11,235 nucleotides of DNA from Actinomycetota bacterium (GTDB taxonomy: Bacteria > Actinomycetota > Acidimicrobiia > Acidimicrobiales > Poriferisodalaceae). A model generated the notes under the pieces. The model worked only from the letters and a program-made list of their open reading frames with translations, did not search any database and had not been told where the DNA came from. Each line of letters begins with the position of its first letter. The first letter of the stretch is position 1. The stretch lies in contig JAADHX010000397.1 in the NCBI GenBank assembly GCA_013151655.1, forward strand, positions 1 to 11,235. Reading direction: 5' to 3'. The translations under genes were made by a program, and so were the position numbers. Below are positions 1 through 6,671 of the stretch, in pieces.

Positions 1-141
1 CGTTTCCGTTCTCACAAGCGATTCCAAGTCGGGTCTCACGAATCGAACAAACGCCTGCCGTTGCCCCAGGGCCCGCATCGGCTGCGTTCCTAGCGTCGAC
101 AAATATCCTGTCAGCCCTATCGGCCTTCGTTAGCAAACGGC

Positions 142-147
142 TACACT
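142..147 (+). promoter_or_regulatory. Weak candidate -10 box for the rpsB operon
   Basis: TACACT fits the TANNNT pattern of housekeeping-sigma -10 elements. It would place transcription start near 153-155, exactly where the 7-bp hairpin begins. No convincing -35 hexamer lies 16-18 bases upstream, which is common in actinobacterial promoters but weakens the call. TATCCT at 104-109 is an alternative -10, also without a clear -35. Confidence 0.2.
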
Positions 148-154
148 GTCCCGC

Positions 155-174
155 TGGCAACAAGAGCGTTGCCA
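155..174 (+). other. 7-bp hairpin in the rpsB upstream region
   Basis: TGGCAAC (155-161) and GTTGCCA (168-174) are perfect inverted repeats around a 6-base loop. No T-run follows on either strand, so it does not look like a classical intrinsic terminator. It may be a 5'-end stabilising hairpin of the rpsB transcript or an operator-like site. Confidence 0.4.
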
Positions 175-241
175 CAGAGGTGTGCCCGCGACTCGGCCCC
201 AACGCCGAAACCGAGCCCCTTACCTAATCAGAATTACTTAC

Positions 242-308
242 CGTCAGGGCTGTCCGACGGTCGCTACGGCGCCTTGCCCTGACGCTTGTCCAAACCGTCG
301 GAGAGGAG
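242..308 (+). promoter_or_regulatory. Putative rpsB leader pseudoknot over the ribosome binding site
   Basis: Stem 1 pairs CGTCAGGGC (242-250) with GCCCTGACG (276-284), 9 bp perfect. Stem 2 pairs TCCGACGG (253-260), inside the loop of stem 1, with CCGTCGGA (295-302), 8 bp perfect. Because the stems interleave, they form an H-type pseudoknot with loops of 2, 15 and 10 bases. The last two bases of stem 2 overlap the Shine-Dalgarno stretch GAGAGGAG (301-308), which lies 6 bases before the rpsB ATG. Autogenous control of rpsB-tsf by S2 through the mRNA leader is known in Escherichia coli. The position suggests an analogous translational switch, but the ligand is inference. A competing 5-bp hairpin (241-245 with 256-260) is possible. 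Confidence 0.55.
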
Positions 309-314
309 TCAGTC

Positions 315-1277
315 ATGGCAGCAGTTGTTTCGATGCGACAGTTACTCGAAGCCGGAGTTCACTTCGGTCACCAGACCCGCCGCTGGAACCCGAAGATGCG
401 GCGTTTCCTTTGGGGCGAACGTAACGGTATCTACATCATCGATCTACAGCAGACGATGACCCGTACCGCAACCGCTTACGAGTTCATCAGAGACCTTTCC
501 GCAAAAGGCGGGTCGATCATGTTCATTGGCACCAAGAAACAAGCCCAAGATCCGATTCGCACCTATGCCGGTATCTCGGGAATGCCATACGTGAACGAGC
601 GGTGGCTTGGCGGCATGCTCACCAACTTCAAGACAATCTCCAAACGTGTTGAGAAGATGCGCGAGTACGAACGCATGCGTGCCGCTGGCGACTTCGACAA
701 CATGCCTAAGAAGGAAGCGCTCATGTTGAACCGTGAGCTCGAAAAGCTCCAGCGCAACCTTGGTGGCATTAGGAACATGGAGAAGCTTCCCGATGCGGTG
801 TTCATTCTCGACACTGTCAAGGAACACATTGCCGTGGCCGAGGCCAACCGGCTAAAGATTCCGGTCATCGCTGTGGTCGATTCCAACTGTGATCCCGATG
901 TTATCGATTTTCCGATTCCGGGCAACGACGACGCTATCCGTTCGACTGAATTGTTGTGTCGTGTGGTCTCCGATGCGGTGCGCGAGGGCCGTTACATCGC
1001 CTCTAAGCGTGGTGTCGTCGTTCCGGCGGCCGACCGCACTCCAGAAGAAGAAGCCCGCATCGCCTTGGAACAGACCGAGGCCGCCAACGCCGCAGCCGCT
1101 CGCGAGGCCCGCGTGGCTGGCGAACTAGCCGCCGCTGAAGCTAGTGAGACTGTGGAGGCTGAAGCTGGTGAGGCAGTGGAGGCAGTGGAGGCAGTGGAGG
1201 CAGTGGAGGCTGAAGCTGGTGAGACTGTGGAGGCAGCGGCGGCCGACGCTAGCGACACCGAGACGGCTGAGAGCTAA
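315..1277 (+). CDS. rpsB: 30S ribosomal protein S2 with extended acidic tail
   Basis: Ribosomal protein S2 binds late in 30S assembly, is placed between head and body, and helps dock S1 in many bacteria. The 320-residue product starts with the typical S2 opening (MRQLLEAGVHFGHQTRRWNP) and carries GTKKQAQ, NERWLGGMLTNF, PDAVFILD and IPVIAVVDSNCDPD, all family hallmarks. The start at 315 has a good Shine-Dalgarno stretch (GAGAGGAG, 301-308) and fits the family N-terminus. The fold ends near residue 235. The remaining roughly 85 residues are Ala/Glu-rich and end in VEA repeats, so the protein is longer than the usual 230-260 residues. It is followed by tsf after 78 bases, the near-universal rpsB-tsf pairing. 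Identity is certain; the role of the tail is unknown. Confidence 0.98.
   Translation: MAAVVSMRQLLEAGVHFGHQTRRWNPKMRRFLWGERNGIYIIDLQQTMTRTATAYEFIRDLSAKGGSIMFIGTKKQAQDPIRTYAGISGMPYVNERWLGGMLTNFKTISKRVEKMREYERMRAAGDFDNMPKKEALMLNRELEKLQRNLGGIRNMEKLPDAVFILDTVKEHIAVAEANRLKIPVIAVVDSNCDPDVIDFPIPGNDDAIRSTELLCRVVSDAVREGRYIASKRGVVVPAADRTPEEEARIALEQTEAANAAAAREARVAGELAAAEASETVEAEAGEAVEAVEAVEAVEAEAGETVEAAAADASDTETAES
1144..1234 (+). repeat. In-frame tandem repeats in the rpsB tail
   Basis: Four exact copies of the 9-mer GAGGCAGTG lie at 1170-1205 and encode the repeated V-E-A unit. They are flanked by longer repeats: a 21-base block at 1152-1172 recurs at 1203-1223 (51-base offset), and GTGAGACTGTGGAGGC occurs at 1144-1159 and 1219-1234. 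All units are multiples of three, so copy-number change would keep the frame. This looks like slippage-driven expansion of a disordered acidic tail. Confidence 0.9.
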
Positions 1278-1355
1278 GTCGGCTCCGGCAATCACGAACA
1301 TTCAACAGGACTCTTGATCCCATCGCGGGTCGACACGAACCAAGGACAGCTACCC

Positions 1356-2150
1356 ATGGCTGATTTTAGCGCCAAGGATGTACAACGACTGCGCCAGATA
1401 AGCGGCGCCGGAATGATGGACGCCAAGAAGGCGCTCGTCGAGAACGACGGCGATTTCGACGAGGCTGCCAAGTGGCTCCGCGAACGGGGCCTGGCGAAGG
1501 TCCAGTCGCGCTCGGACCGCGAGAACTCTGAAGGCCTAGTCGCGGTGCTGGTCGATCGCGGTGTGGCTGCCGCAGTCGAACTCAAGTGCGAAACCGACTT
1601 TGTGGCTAAGTCCGATCGGTTCATCGCGATGGGTGAGGAACTTGTCGCTCTGGTCGCGGCTGATGGTGTGGACGCCGTAGCAGCCAGGGCGTCCGAGCTT
1701 GAGGACATGCAGATCACGCTCAAGGAGAACATCGAGTTGGGGCGCGTTGTGCGTTTCGATGGCGACGGCGAAGACGGCATCGAGGCTTATGTGCATCTCC
1801 AAAACGGTCGCGGTGTTAACGCCGTGCTGGTCAGGCTCGGTGGCGGAAGTGCCGAGCAGGCGCGCGACATCGCGATGCACGCGGCGTTCACTCGGCCCAA
1901 GTACATACGGCGCGACGAGGTTCCTGCCGATCTCATCGAGGCAGAACGTGACACGCTCCTGACCCTGTCACGTAACGAGGGCAAACCCGAACAAGCCCTC
2001 GAAAAGATTGTCGACGGTCGGATGAACGGTTGGTTCAAGGAGCACACCTTGCTCGAGCAGAAGTGGGTCAAGGACGACAAACAAACGATCCAGTCGTTGC
2101 TTGGCGATGCCGACATTGTCGAGTTCTGCCAAATCGAAATTGGTAGCTGA
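1356..2150 (+). CDS. tsf: Elongation factor Ts
   Basis: EF-Ts is the guanine-nucleotide exchange factor that releases GDP from EF-Tu in translation elongation. The 264-residue product has the N-terminal UBA-like module (VQRLRQISGAGMMDAKKAL, about residues 8-26), then the EF-Tu contact motif TDFVA at 80-84, whose Asp and Phe insert near the EF-Tu Mg site in the known complex. The core and the C-terminal module follow. An upstream in-frame ATG at 1314 would add 14 residues unlike the family; I chose 1356 because AAGGA (1342-1346) precedes it with 9-base spacing and the protein then begins MADFSAKDVQRLR, as EF-Ts proteins do. It sits 78 bases after rpsB and 5 bases before pyrH, so it is probably cotranscribed with both. 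Confidence 0.98.
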   Translation: MADFSAKDVQRLRQISGAGMMDAKKALVENDGDFDEAAKWLRERGLAKVQSRSDRENSEGLVAVLVDRGVAAAVELKCETDFVAKSDRFIAMGEELVALVAADGVDAVAARASELEDMQITLKENIELGRVVRFDGDGEDGIEAYVHLQNGRGVNAVLVRLGGGSAEQARDIAMHAAFTRPKYIRRDEVPADLIEAERDTLLTLSRNEGKPEQALEKIVDGRMNGWFKEHTLLEQKWVKDDKQTIQSLLGDADIVEFCQIEIGS

Positions 2151-2155
2151 AGCCG

Positions 2156-2884
2156 ATGTCGACTAACAGCGGTTCCGGCTGGAAGCGTGTGCTGCTGAAG
2201 CTGTCTGGCGAAGCCCTTGGGGCCCAGCGAGACAGCATCGACAACGAGGTCATCGACCGGCTAGCGGCTGAGATAGTTGCCGTTAAGAACGAGTTCAGCA
2301 TCGATCTGGCACTTGTGATTGGTGGCGGTAATATCTGGCGCGGGCTTTCGGGCGCCTCTGACGGTATGGACAGAGCCCAGTCCGATTACATGGGCATGCT
2401 TGGAACGGTAATCAACGCCCTCGCGTTCCAAGATGCACTCGAACGCCACGGACAGCCTACGCGTGTGATGACTGCCATCGATATGGCCCAGATCGCCGAG
2501 CCCTACATCCGTCGGCGAGCCATTCGGCACCTCGACAAAGGACGGATCGTTATCTTTGGTGCAGGCACAGGCAATCCATTCTTCACCACCGACACCGCAG
2601 CCGCACTACGCGCCGCGGAGGTCGAAGCCGACGTGATTCTGAAGGGCACCCACTCGGGCATCGATGGCGTCTATAGCGCCGACCCTCGCACCAATCCCGA
2701 CGCCACCCGTTACGACGAGGTGAGTTTCCTCGAGGTGTTGTCCAACGAACTTGGCGTGATGGACAGCGCAGCCATAGCTCTATGCAAGGACAACAACACG
2801 CCGATCGTTGTGTTCGATGTGATGACGCCTGGCAATCTCCGGGCTGTGGTCAGCGGCGAACAAGTAGGTACGCTGGTCAGGTGA
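2156..2884 (+). CDS. pyrH: UMP kinase
   Basis: Bacterial UMP kinase phosphorylates UMP to UDP with ATP in pyrimidine nucleotide synthesis. It is a hexameric amino-acid-kinase-fold enzyme unrelated to eukaryotic UMP/CMP kinase. The 242-residue product shows KLSGEAL (15-21, phosphate binding), GGGNIWRG (56-63), the UMP-binding region around D77 and MGMLGT (79-84), GAGTGNPFFTTDTAA (135-149) and DGVYSADP (170-177). Length is normal for the family. The start lies only 5 bases after tsf and has no clear Shine-Dalgarno sequence, so translational coupling to tsf is likely. Its TGA stop overlaps the GTG start of frr. The tsf-pyrH-frr order is widely conserved. Confidence 0.98.
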   Translation: MSTNSGSGWKRVLLKLSGEALGAQRDSIDNEVIDRLAAEIVAVKNEFSIDLALVIGGGNIWRGLSGASDGMDRAQSDYMGMLGTVINALAFQDALERHGQPTRVMTAIDMAQIAEPYIRRRAIRHLDKGRIVIFGAGTGNPFFTTDTAAALRAAEVEADVILKGTHSGIDGVYSADPRTNPDATRYDEVSFLEVLSNELGVMDSAAIALCKDNNTPIVVFDVMTPGNLRAVVSGEQVGTLVR

Positions 2885-3447
2885 GCGAATTTGCCAACGA
2901 GATTGCCAAGGATGCGGGCGAGCGCATGCGTGCCGCCGTCGAACACGCTCAGGGGCAATTCGCGACCGTGCGAACCGGTCGGGCCACACCTGCGTTAGTC
3001 GAGAAGCTGCGAGTCGACTACTACGGCACCGACGTTCCGCTACAGCAGTTGGCCGGCTTTGCCGTTCCAGAAGCCCGGATTCTGCTAATTCAGCCGTACG
3101 ACAAGTCGGCCTTGGGCGCCATCGACAAGGCCTTGCAGATGTCTGACCTTGGCATCAACCCTGGAAACGACGGAGACAAACTACGGCTTGTGTTTCCGCC
3201 GCTGACGGCCGAGAGGCGCAAAGAGCTGGTCAGGGTCGTAAAGAACATGGCCGAGGATGGACGAATCGCTGTCCGAAACCTCAGGCGCAGCGCGCGCCAA
3301 GACCTCGACGCGATGAAAAAGGACGGCGACTTATCCGAAGACGAGCTGGTGCGCTACGAAAAGCAGCTCGATGCATCGACGGCAACAACGGTCGCCGCGA
3401 TCGACGTTGCGTTCAAAGCCAAGGAAGCCGAACTGCTCGAAGTCTGA
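2881..3447 (+). CDS. frr: Ribosome recycling factor
   Basis: RRF works with EF-G to split the post-termination ribosome into subunits. The 188-residue product matches the family length (about 185) and carries RTGRATPALVEKLRVDYYG, PLQQLA, ARILLIQPYDKSALGAIDKA, LGINPGNDG and LRLVFPPLTAERRKELV, then the helical C-terminus that completes the three-helix domain. The frame is open upstream, but those codons lie inside pyrH and encode a Cys/Arg-rich stretch unlike RRF. The GTG at 2881 overlaps the pyrH stop (GTGA, 4 bases) and gives the normal N-terminus SEFANEIAKDAGERM. This overlap suggests termination-reinitiation coupling with pyrH. Confidence 0.97.
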   Translation: MSEFANEIAKDAGERMRAAVEHAQGQFATVRTGRATPALVEKLRVDYYGTDVPLQQLAGFAVPEARILLIQPYDKSALGAIDKALQMSDLGINPGNDGDKLRLVFPPLTAERRKELVRVVKNMAEDGRIAVRNLRRSARQDLDAMKKDGDLSEDELVRYEKQLDASTATTVAAIDVAFKAKEAELLEV

Positions 3448-3467
3448 GCAGATATTGCGTAGAAGAA

Positions 3468-3515
3468 CCTTCGTTGTGCCGCGTCCTGGATTGTGGTCCG
3501 TGGCACACTCGAAGG
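3468..3515 (+). other. Bipartite hairpin between frr and cdsA
   Basis: CCTTCG (3468-3473) pairs with CGAAGG (3510-3515), and after a small internal loop (1 base against 2) TGTGCC (3475-3480) pairs with GGCACA (3502-3507). This gives 12 base pairs in total, with a 21-base apical loop. It begins 20 bases after the frr stop and ends 19 bases before the cdsA Shine-Dalgarno sequence. No T-run follows, so a canonical intrinsic terminator is unlikely. A processing site, an mRNA stabiliser or a cdsA leader element are options. Confidence 0.45.
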
Positions 3516-3534
3516 GCGAATCCGAACCGTTAAC

Positions 3535-3540
3535 AGGAGG
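3535..3540 (+). promoter_or_regulatory. Shine-Dalgarno site that sets the cdsA start
   Basis: AGGAGG at 3535-3540 is the strongest ribosome binding site in the window and lies 4 bases before GTG at 3545. The open frame reaches further back into frr, but this site and the coding character downstream place the start at 3545. Confidence 0.75.
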
Positions 3541-3544
3541 CCCA

Positions 3545-5428
3545 GTGGACGATCACGACATCGACCGGCTGGATGAGATCCCCGAAGAGAATGACGACGA
3601 CCAAGCGCAGGCCCCACTGCTCTCGTTCGACAACGACTCCTCGATGCCCCATTGGTCCGATCCACCCACTGGCGAAATGCCGATCATCGCGTCGTCATCG
3701 GCTGAGGGTGACGAGACCTCAGCATCGTCTGAGTCATGCGGCGGCGGTGTATCTCGGTTGTTCCCGCAGCTTCCCGACGACCCGAACATGACGGCCGACG
3801 AGACTGAGTCGGCCAGACCAAGTTCGGGAATCGACCTCGGCGGATCTCTCGCCGACGGCATCGATGACCTTGCTCCTACCGGACCAATCGAATCGGTCGT
3901 TCCGCTGATCGAACCGCTGATCGATCCACTGGGCGGTGCTGCAGAAGGCGACGAGCTACCGTCTCCCCGATGGGCAGGCACTCTTCAGGACTTCGATTCA
4001 ACCCGCAGTGACTTACCATCGGTGCCGACCGAGAGTGACCCGGTGCTTAGCACCGGGCCCCTTGAGGCGGCGGCCATCGACAAGATGATTGCAGAGGCAC
4101 CAAACGTGACTGAGTTCGACGATGACCTTGACGAACTACTCATCGGCGATGACTGGAGTGACGATTCCAGCGACGATGAAGGACCAATTGCCGATAGCAC
4201 TTCGGCCGCGTCCACAGTTGATGGCGAGTTTGCAGTCTCCGACGACAGGGTTCACCCATCTTCTGGCCCCGCAGCTACGCCAGCCGCCCCTGAGCGACCC
4301 GACGTGGCTCTGGTTCGACCAATTGGTTCGGCACCATCGAAGTCGATGCCCGATGCCGAACAGGCAGCCGAGTTGACTCAAGACTCCGAGCCAGACGCGG
4401 CACCGTCACAGGCAAGCGACGCCGACGTTGGGGCCTGGTCAGCGCTCGACGACCAGGCGCCACTATGGCGAGAAGGCGCCCAGGAGTGGGACGACACCCG
4501 CGATGCCGGCAGCGCCGCTGAACGAACCGTGCTTCACCTCGACGACGATGATCATAGGGCTAGTCGAGATGGCGGTTCCGACAATCAGATTCCGCCGTCT
4601 GGCAGCCGAAATCTCCCGCTGGCAATCGCAACCGCGGTTGGTTTGATAGTTGCGTTCTTGTTCTTGGTCGACCGGGGGCCCGGTTGGGCCATGATTCTGG
4701 TGGTGCCGTTGTTAGTCGTGGCCGCTAGCGAGTTCTTTGTGTCGGTCAGGAAGGTTGGCTACCGACCAGCAACGCTCCTTGGCCTCGTCGCCACTGGTGG
4801 AATGTCCCTGGCTGCCTATTTCGGGGGGCCGTCGGCATTGCCGGTGGTTCTCATGCTCACCGTTGTTGGCGGCTTGCTTTGGTACTTGTTTGGCGTCGAC
4901 TCTGATCGACCCACGGCGAACCTGTCTGTGACACTTCTCGGTGTTCTGTGGGTTGGCCTACTCGGTGCATACGTCCCACTCATATTGTTGTTGCCAAATG
5001 GCTCCGGCATCTTGCTCGGCGCGATTGTGGGTACTGCCACCTACGACACGGCCGGGTTGTTCATCGGCCGGTGGACCGGACAAAGTCGGCTTGCACCTTC
5101 GATCAGCCCCAACAAGACCTGGGAGGGTCTGATCGGCGGAATGATCTTCGCCGTGCTCGTTGTTACCTTTGCGCTAGGGGTACAGCCCGGTCTGTACCCG
5201 TGGGCGGCCAGCGAAGTCGATGCGCTCCTGTTGGGCGTGGTTGTGGCTGTAATGGCCCCGCTTGGCGACCTAGTCCAGTCACTTGTTAAGCGCGACTTAG
5301 GGGTCAAGGACATGGGCACTGCGCTTCCCGGCCACGGTGGTGTGTTCGATCGTTTCGATGCCTTGTTGTTCGTATTGCCGGCGGTCTACTACCTCGTGCT
5401 TGCGCGGGACCTGCACCTCATAGGCTGA
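3545..5428 (+). CDS. cdsA: Phosphatidate cytidylyltransferase with long acidic N-terminal extension
   Basis: CdsA makes CDP-diacylglycerol from CTP and phosphatidic acid in the cytoplasmic membrane, the precursor of all major bacterial phospholipids. The 627-residue product has two parts. Residues 1 to about 355 are polar, acidic and Ser/Pro/Ala-rich with no recognised domain; an Asp cluster lies near 191-213. Residues 356-627 form a normal-sized CdsA catalytic domain with several membrane helices, SPNKTWEG at 521-528, and the family signature at 579-605 (SLVKRDLGVKD, then LPGHGGVFDRFD). Usual CdsA length is about 270-300, so the extension more than doubles it. No in-frame stop or frameshift separates the parts, and no strong internal start precedes the catalytic domain. 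Start GTG is set by AGGAGG. Function of the catalytic half is confident; that of the extension is unknown. Confidence 0.95.
   Translation: MDDHDIDRLDEIPEENDDDQAQAPLLSFDNDSSMPHWSDPPTGEMPIIASSSAEGDETSASSESCGGGVSRLFPQLPDDPNMTADETESARPSSGIDLGGSLADGIDDLAPTGPIESVVPLIEPLIDPLGGAAEGDELPSPRWAGTLQDFDSTRSDLPSVPTESDPVLSTGPLEAAAIDKMIAEAPNVTEFDDDLDELLIGDDWSDDSSDDEGPIADSTSAASTVDGEFAVSDDRVHPSSGPAATPAAPERPDVALVRPIGSAPSKSMPDAEQAAELTQDSEPDAAPSQASDADVGAWSALDDQAPLWREGAQEWDDTRDAGSAAERTVLHLDDDDHRASRDGGSDNQIPPSGSRNLPLAIATAVGLIVAFLFLVDRGPGWAMILVVPLLVVAASEFFVSVRKVGYRPATLLGLVATGGMSLAAYFGGPSALPVVLMLTVVGGLLWYLFGVDSDRPTANLSVTLLGVLWVGLLGAYVPLILLLPNGSGILLGAIVGTATYDTAGLFIGRWTGQSRLAPSISPNKTWEGLIGGMIFAVLVVTFALGVQPGLYPWAASEVDALLLGVVVAVMAPLGDLVQSLVKRDLGVKDMGTALPGHGGVFDRFDALLFVLPAVYYLVLARDLHLIG
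4039..4057 (+). other. GC-rich hairpin inside the cdsA extension
   Basis: CCCGGTGC (4039-4046) and GCACCGGG (4050-4057) are perfect inverted repeats around a 3-base TTA loop. The site lies within the disordered-region codons of cdsA. A hairpin of this size can arise by chance in a window this long, so a function is not claimed. Confidence 0.3.
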
Positions 5429-5447
5429 CGTTCGCTAGCGTCTGGTC

Positions 5448-6629
5448 ATGGCTCCGACGGGCGATACTTCGATTGCTCTGCTCGGCAGCACGGGTTCGAT
5501 CGGAACTCAGACTCTTGAGGTAGTGCGAGCCGAGCGCGATCGGTATCGAATCGTCTCCTTGGCCGCCTGGCGGTCCGTTGACCTGCTTGTAGCCCAGGCC
5601 AACGAATTTCGGCCAGACGCTGTCGCCATTATCGATCCGTCGTTGCGCTCTGAGGTTGTGGCGCGACTGCCTGATGGCATCGAGGTCTTGGCGGGCGAGT
5701 CGGCGTTGGCCGAATTGCCACAGCGGGCCGATGTCACGGTAAATGCAGTGGTTGGTTTCGCGGGGCTTCCGGTCACGGTGGCAACACTTGAGGCTGGCAA
5801 GCGTCTAGCGCTCGCCAATAAGGAATCCCTCATCGCCGGTGGGCCGGTGGTACAGCCGCTGCGTAGCACACCAGGTGCCGAACTCATCCCCGTCGACAGC
5901 GAGCATTGTGCGATCCATCAGTGCCTACGCTCGGGTGTGACCGATGCCAACGGGTGTACCGAGCGTGTCGATCGGTTGGTTCTGACAGCATCTGGCGGAC
6001 CATTTCGGGGTCGTACCAAGTCCGACCTTGAGTCTGTGTCGCTGCAAGAGGCACTGAATCATCCGACTTGGTCGATGGGGCCAAAGATCACGGTCGATTC
6101 ATCAACGCTCATGAACAAAGGCCTCGAGGTCATCGAGGCCCATGAGTTGTTCGGCGTGGACTACGACGACATCGAGGTTGTCGTGCACCCGCAATCGATT
6201 GTGCACTCGATGGTCGACTTTTCTGACGGAACCACGATTGCACAACTATCGATGCCAGACATGAGATTGCCGATCGGTTATGCGCTGGCGTACCCGGACC
6301 GCATCGCTACTGCCTTTGGTCGAATCGACTGGGCCAACGTCGGCCGACTCGATTTCGAAGCGCCCGATACCGAAACATTCCCGTGCCTAGGACTCGCGTA
6401 TGCGGCCGGACGAATGGGCGGATCTGCCCCGGCCTGGCTCAACGCGGCAAACGAAGTTGCCGTTCAGGCGTTCCTGGATTCGAAATTGTCTTGGGTTGGC
6501 ATTGCCGAAGTCCTTGAGGAGTGCCTCGAACAGCACGATGGAACAAAGGCAACCTCAATCGAAGTTGTAGTAGATGTAGATCGACGTTCCCGCGAGGTCG
6601 CGACCTCGATCGTCAACTCTCGTGGTTGA
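5448..6629 (+). CDS. dxr: 1-deoxy-D-xylulose 5-phosphate reductoisomerase
   Basis: Dxr (IspC) rearranges and reduces 1-deoxy-D-xylulose 5-phosphate to 2-C-methyl-D-erythritol 4-phosphate with NADPH and a divalent metal. It is the committed step of the MEP isoprenoid pathway and the target of fosmidomycin. The 393-residue product has the NADPH motif GSTGSIG (13-19), NKE (124-126), metal ligands in DSEH (150-153, Asp150 and Glu152), ASGGPF, the flexible-loop motif HPTWSMG (205-211), NKGLE (223-227, Glu227 being the third metal ligand), HPQS, DMRLPI and LNAANE. All expected catalytic residues are present. It starts 19 bases after cdsA with no clear Shine-Dalgarno sequence. With ispG two genes downstream, two MEP steps are encoded in this cluster. 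Confidence 0.98.
   Translation: MAPTGDTSIALLGSTGSIGTQTLEVVRAERDRYRIVSLAAWRSVDLLVAQANEFRPDAVAIIDPSLRSEVVARLPDGIEVLAGESALAELPQRADVTVNAVVGFAGLPVTVATLEAGKRLALANKESLIAGGPVVQPLRSTPGAELIPVDSEHCAIHQCLRSGVTDANGCTERVDRLVLTASGGPFRGRTKSDLESVSLQEALNHPTWSMGPKITVDSSTLMNKGLEVIEAHELFGVDYDDIEVVVHPQSIVHSMVDFSDGTTIAQLSMPDMRLPIGYALAYPDRIATAFGRIDWANVGRLDFEAPDTETFPCLGLAYAAGRMGGSAPAWLNAANEVAVQAFLDSKLSWVGIAEVLEECLEQHDGTKATSIEVVVDVDRRSREVATSIVNSRG
6593..6608. other. 16-bp perfect palindrome near the dxr 3' end
   Basis: CGAGGTCGCGACCTCG is fully palindromic and lies about 20 bases before the dxr stop and about 65 bases before the rseP start. It could be a dimeric regulator site or a short RNA hairpin with a CGCG loop. 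It could also be chance within the codons for R-E-V-A-T-S. Confidence 0.3.
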
Positions 6630-6671
6630 CTGAACGTTGATCCCCCTAAGTCCCTTACCCCCAGGAGCACT

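Larger units (their letters stand above)
1..314. other. Upstream region and rpsB leader, no assignable gene
   Basis: No reading frame here could be assigned to a known protein. On the + strand one frame is open from the window edge to a TAG at 91-93 and another to a TAA at 223-225. On the - strand a 26-codon frame runs from an ATG at 78 off the left edge. None has recognisable protein content, so the end of an upstream gene may lie here but cannot be proven. The 3' part (from about 150) looks like the untranslated leader of rpsB: it holds a 7-bp hairpin at 155-174, an A/T-richer stretch at 221-240 and the pseudoknot at 242-302. Confidence 0.5.

Noticed and set aside
1..78. 26-codon - strand frame from ATG at 78 running off the left edge, preceded by an AGGA
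   Set aside because: The peptide resembles no family I know, and the + strand is also open here, so a divergent gene cannot be supported from so little sequence.
3..225. + strand frame open from the edge to TAA at 223-225, and another to TAG at 91-93
   Set aside because: Composition and product look non-coding (no recognisable domain), and the longer one would run into the rpsB leader structures.
182..424. 80-residue + strand ORF overlapping the rpsB start
   Set aside because: It is Arg/Pro/Ser-rich, lacks a usable ribosome binding site and overlaps rpsB in another frame.
4671..4684. Palindromic ACCGGGGGCCCGGT in cdsA
   Set aside because: Short, GC-rich and within codons for a membrane-helix boundary; expected by chance.
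6120..6140. 8-bp inverted repeat with a 5-base loop inside dxr
   Set aside because: It encodes the conserved active-site stretch GLEVIEA; repeated CTC GAG/ATC GAG codons explain the symmetry without a regulatory role.
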